Positions 39,112-41,921 of a stretch of 41,921 bases of DNA are shown piece after piece (position 1 is the first letter of the stretch; every line of letters starts with the position of its first letter). Source of the stretch: Planctomycetota bacterium (lineage in GTDB: Bacteria > Planctomycetota > Planctomycetia > Gemmatales > Gemmataceae); assembly GCA_016872605.1 (NCBI GenBank), contig VGZI01000032.1:1-41921 (forward strand), written 5' to 3'. A program made the position numbers and the translations under genes. The notes under the pieces were generated by a model that did not search any database, was not told the DNA's origin, and saw only the letters and a list, made by a program, of their open reading frames with translations.

Positions 39112-40190
39112 CACACGTATTTCTCCAATCGCCGTCGTTTCAGTTCCTCGACGATTTTCTTGATGTTGCCTTCTTCTTCGCGATGAGCAACAAGGATGGC
39201 ATCGCCGTCTTGAATGATGATCAGGTCGCTGACGCCGAGCGTTGCGATCAGCTTGTCGGCGTCGCCGGCGATGACGCAATGGTGCGTGTCGATGCCGAGA
39301 TGGTTGGCGAACACCGTGTTGTCGTGTGCGTCTTGGGGATGCCGGCGTTCCAGGGCGAGCCAACTGCCGACGTCGTCCCAGACGAATGGCGCTTGCACCA
39401 TGAGCACTTCGGGCGCTTTCTCCATGACGGCGTAATCGATGCTGATCTTGTCAAGGCTAGCGTACTCGCGCGACAACACGTCGTCCTGCTCTGGTGTTTC
39501 CCAGGCGGCGGCGATGTGTTCGACGGCGGCGGCCAGCTTTGATTGATTCTTGCGCAGCTCCCGCAGAATCGTGGCCGCCTTCCAAACGAAGATACCGCTG
39601 TTCCACAAGTGTCGGCCGGTGGCGATGTATTCCTCGGCCAACTCGACGTGCGGCTTTTCTCGAAACGACCCGACCCGATAGACCGGCACCCCTTGTCGCT
39701 GTGCGAGTTCCGTCCCGCGTTCGATGTACCCGTAGCCAGTTGCCGCGAATGTCGGCCTGATGCCAAAGGTCACCAGGGCATCCGGATGTTCGTTGACCAT
39801 CTGCTCGGCGACGAGCACGGCCCGGCGAAATTCCTGCGCGGGTTCGATGACATGGTCCGCCGGCGTCACGAGCATGACGCCATCGGGATCGTGGCGCGCG
39901 ACCAGTGCCGCCCCAAGCCCGATGCACGCCGCCGTATCGCGTCCGCACGGCTCACCGACGATGCGCTCGGCGAGCAGATTCGGCAGTTGTCTGGCGGTCT
40001 CGGCAGTGTAGCTGGCGCCGGTGATGATCCAGGTGCGCGACGGCGGCACGAGCACCTCGATCCGATCGAGCGCTTGCTGTAATAGCGATCGATCTCCGAC
40101 GAGTGTCAGAAATTGTTTCGGCTTCTGCTGTCGGCTGCGCGGCCAAAAGCGAGTCCCGCCGCCACCGGCCATTATGAGTGCATGTAGCAT
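39111..40190 (-). CDS. manC: Mannose-1-phosphate guanylyltransferase
   Basis: About 359 residues from the ATG at 40190, preceded by AGGAGG at 4 bp, which decides this start over one nine codons upstream. The nucleotidyltransferase signature ALIMAGGGGTRFWPRSR, with PKQFL after it, is at the N-terminus; MLVTPADHVI carries the metal-binding Asp, and FREKPHVELAEEYI, LWNSGIFVWKA and SIDYAVMEK are the typical downstream motifs. The enzyme makes GDP-mannose from mannose-1-phosphate and GTP in the cytoplasm. It lacks the C-terminal phosphomannose isomerase domain of bifunctional ManC-type enzymes. GDP-mannose feeds polysaccharide and glycan synthesis. It forms a unit with ruvX. Confidence 0.93.
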   Translation of the reverse strand: MLHALIMAGGGGTRFWPRSRQQKPKQFLTLVGDRSLLQQALDRIEVLVPPSRTWIITGASYTAETARQLPNLLAERIVGEPCGRDTAACIGLGAALVARHDPDGVMLVTPADHVIEPAQEFRRAVLVAEQMVNEHPDALVTFGIRPTFAATGYGYIERGTELAQRQGVPVYRVGSFREKPHVELAEEYIATGRHLWNSGIFVWKAATILRELRKNQSKLAAAVEHIAAAWETPEQDDVLSREYASLDKISIDYAVMEKAPEVLMVQAPFVWDDVGSWLALERRHPQDAHDNTVFANHLGIDTHHCVIAGDADKLIATLGVSDLIIIQDGDAILVAHREEEGNIKKIVEELKRRRLEKYV

Positions 40191-40241
40191 GCGTCCTCCT
40201 GGTCCTCGTTTTATCACAATCAGAATGAGAACGCCCTTCGT

Positions 40242-40344
40242 GCCCCCTTTCCCCTAATGGGGGAGTGTCGGGGTGTGGGGGTATGACGCACAGGCGAGTC
40301 CGCCCCCCTCCACCCCAGCCCTCCCCCACGAGCGGGGAGGGGGC
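40242..40344. repeat. C/G-rich imperfect inverted repeat
   Basis: The left arm (about 40242-40281, with GGGGGAGTGTCGGGGTGTGG) is inverted imperfectly in the right arm (about 40302-40344, with CCACCCCAGCCCTCCCCCA). The whole fills most of the 203-bp gap between the guanylyltransferase and pyrophosphorylase genes. Its wording is that of the repeat found inside the CRTAC1-like gene at 19108-19148. Confidence 0.65.
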
Positions 40345-40393
40345 CAATCTTCCGAAGGCAATTCTCTACCTGGTATTCAATAAGCGATGACAG

Positions 40394-41779
40394 TCATCCC
40401 AAATACGTATCCCGATCGATGCGTGCAATTCCCTTGACGCGGTTGCGCAATTCGTCCGCGTCCATCGCCAGAAGCGGGCTGATCTCGATTTGATAGATCG
40501 AGTTGCCATCGCCATCCATCGGAACGCGAGTCCCGGCATCACGCAGCCATTTCGCTGCCAGGTTTGTCATCAATTGTCGCGCGGTGGACGGACAATCGAC
40601 GCCGTCGGAGTCCTTGTTCTTGACCGGGGCGAACTCCTCATCGCGCGTCGTCGTCATCACGGTCCAGCGATCGGCGTGCGGCAGGATGTCGAAGATGAAT
40701 CGCTCAAACTTCAGCGCGTTCGGCGTCTTGGGATCAGCCTCGCCCAGGTGGGGAACCTTCTTGCGTGCCAGATGCCAGGGCAACGTGTCGGCGTTGTCGG
40801 CGATTTCACGCAGGAAGGCGACGTCGAGCAAGTGAATCGCCGGACTGCCCGCCCAGAACAGGAGATTCCCGGCCGCGTCTTTCTCCTGAGCCCAGGCATC
40901 CGGCAAGTCGGAATACTCGATCATGGCGCAGCGGCCGTCGACGAGCGCGAAGTTGCCGACGCGTTCCATCGGACTCGCTTTCGGCAGGGCCTTGGACGAG
41001 ACCTGGGCATCTTCCAGGGCGTGTCGACCGACGAAGGCGAAATCGCCGATCATGGTCAGCGGGTTATCGACCTGAAAGTAGGAGATCGTGCGGACGCCTT
41101 GCTGTTCGAGCCGATCCAGCAGCCCACTCTCGGCGAGTGCGGCGATCGTTCCGCCGTGGCCATTGGGGCTTAGACAGAGACGGCTCGCTGTCTCCAGAAG
41201 CAATTTGCCCGTTGCCAGATCGAGCGCCGGCATCGTTCCCTGGCAGAAGGTCCATACGTCTTTTTCCGGTAAGCCGAAATTCTGATTGGCAGCAAAGTAG
41301 CGGCGCGTCTCTGCATCGGTGGCCGGACTGGTCATGATCAGCAAGGGCAGGGGGGCGCCGAAGCGTCGCCGCACGGCCAGGATTTTTTCGACGTGAATCT
41401 GAAAAAGCGATTTCTTCGATACCGGTCCAATCGGGAACATACCCTTGGGTAAATCGAACCCAAGCCGCGTTCCCTGGCCACCGGCAACGACAAGAAATGC
41501 AACCTCGCCGCGGCGAAACGCCTCTTCTCCGCGAGTCCGAAACGCCGAGATGTCGGCGGGGCTCAGAGCCGGATTCGGCAGCGCCGTGATGTGCGGTCGC
41601 TCCGGCAGAGCGTCCTTCCGATCGCGTTTTTCGAAAAGCGTTAGCAATTCCGAAAGGTCGATGCGTTCCAGCTCGCGCAGCAATTCGGCGCGATCCGCAT
41701 CGTTCAAGCGATGCAGCAAGTCGATGAGATGGTCCTGGCCATGCCGCGCCAGTCGTTGTCGTAGGTCATCCGATACCAT
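40394..41779 (-). CDS. UDP-N-acetylhexosamine/UDP-sugar pyrophosphorylase (UDPGP type 1)
   Basis: About 461 residues from the ATG at 41779 (GAGG 6 bp upstream); the frame continues to 41812. After a helical N-terminus the nucleotide-binding motif is LVVAGGQGTRLGFDLPKGMFPIG, then TSPATDAETRRYF, FCQGTMPALD, HGGTIAALAESGLLD and YFQVDNPLTMIGDFAFVG. The KASPMERVGNFALVDG and MIEYSDLP segments resemble eukaryotic UAP1 rather than bacterial GlmU. The likely reaction is UTP plus N-acetylglucosamine-1-phosphate (or another hexose-1-phosphate) to the UDP-sugar. It follows an MBL-fold hydrolase gene by 39 bp on the same strand. It complements the sugar phosphotransferase and GDP-mannose enzyme of this region. 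Confidence 0.88.
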   Translation of the reverse strand: MVSDDLRQRLARHGQDHLIDLLHRLNDADRAELLRELERIDLSELLTLFEKRDRKDALPERPHITALPNPALSPADISAFRTRGEEAFRRGEVAFLVVAGGQGTRLGFDLPKGMFPIGPVSKKSLFQIHVEKILAVRRRFGAPLPLLIMTSPATDAETRRYFAANQNFGLPEKDVWTFCQGTMPALDLATGKLLLETASRLCLSPNGHGGTIAALAESGLLDRLEQQGVRTISYFQVDNPLTMIGDFAFVGRHALEDAQVSSKALPKASPMERVGNFALVDGRCAMIEYSDLPDAWAQEKDAAGNLLFWAGSPAIHLLDVAFLREIADNADTLPWHLARKKVPHLGEADPKTPNALKFERFIFDILPHADRWTVMTTTRDEEFAPVKNKDSDGVDCPSTARQLMTNLAAKWLRDAGTRVPMDGDGNSIYQIEISPLLAMDADELRNRVKGIARIDRDTYLG

Positions 41780-41818
41780 GGGGTCCTCAACTCGCCGCTT
41801 GCGGCGTAGCAAGCAGCA

Positions 41819-41921
41819 TCAAAACGGAAAGCACAGCCCGTCGTATGCCAACCCAACATTGGGCGGCAGCGTTCGGCTCAAGGTCTCGTGATCGATGTCG
41901 TGCGACATGTGCGTCAAATAC
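41819..41921 (-). CDS. MBL-fold metallo-hydrolase, C-terminal end (cut by window edge)
   Basis: The last 33 codons of a minus-strand gene. The residues YLTHMSHDIDHETLSRTLPP then NVGLAYDGLCFPF and a stop match the C-terminus of PhnP-like metallo-beta-lactamase-fold hydrolases, where the THMSHDIDH segment supplies metal-binding residues. The gene begins outside the window. It precedes the pyrophosphorylase gene by 39 bp and may share its transcript. A small CGCCGC/GCGGCG hairpin lies in the gap (41793-41806). Confidence 0.78.
   Translation of the reverse strand, partial: YLTHMSHDIDHETLSRTLPPNVGLAYDGLCFPF

Noticed and set aside
1..41921. CRISPR array, complete insertion sequence or prophage genes
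   Set aside because: No regularly spaced repeats, transposase or phage structural genes were seen; only the recombinase fragment.

Overview
The window reads as chromosomal DNA of a planctomycete (phylum Planctomycetota). The evidence is the set of lineage-typical families: three DUF1501 proteins with twin-arginine signals, a DUF1549/DUF1553 protein, a DUF1592/DUF1588/DUF1585 cytochrome-type protein, a DUF1559 pseudopilin-like protein, and a very large protein combining the Pirellula/Verrucomicrobium-type dehydrogenase and haem domains. DNA is GC-rich, so many long antisense frames are open; nearly all are shadows.

Region 1 (1-3296): a minus-strand operon (2-hydroxyacid dehydrogenase, SDR epimerase, secreted protein cut by the left edge) diverges from a GntR/FCD regulator. 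A 15-bp near-perfect palindrome lies in the shared intergenic region. The set suggests a regulated sugar- or sugar-acid pathway.

Region 2 (3389-19601): a long run of plus-strand genes for exported proteins: two DUF1501 proteins, a WD40 propeller, a DUF1549/DUF1553 protein, two PQQ-like propellers in tandem, a 1511-residue protein (SGNH hydrolase, dehydrogenase propeller, HEAT-like region, cupredoxin, cytochrome c), an uncharacterised secreted protein and a CRTAC1-type FG-GAP protein. I infer an envelope system that hydrolyses or oxidises an extracellular polymer and passes electrons through copper and haem centres.

Region 3 (about 19711-25253): a patchwork. A frameshifted, truncated amidohydrolase is followed by repeated GTAATACC-type motifs, a DUF1559 protein, a PQQ-like propeller and a His-rich lipoprotein resembling the zinc chaperone AztD. 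A 58-residue His/Cys-rich protein converges on it, fused to the remains of a tyrosine recombinase whose gene begins about 170 bp from a tRNA-Leu. This looks like a decayed integrative element or island carrying a metal-handling module.

Region 4 (25254-35928): an RbfA-like gene, an SDR epimerase, a DUF1592-type cytochrome protein, a four-gene minus-strand operon (DUF1501, 90-residue protein, clan AA aspartic protease, TolB-like propeller), a large subtilase with long insertions, and a Dabb protein.

Region 5 (36136-41921): more conserved genes. These are a polyprenyl-phosphate sugar phosphotransferase, Obg GTPase, RuvX, mannose-1-phosphate guanylyltransferase, a UDP-sugar pyrophosphorylase and the C-terminal end of an MBL-fold hydrolase; several supply nucleotide sugars for polysaccharide synthesis. 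Short palindromic repeats are scattered through the window, one of them in frame inside a coding region.
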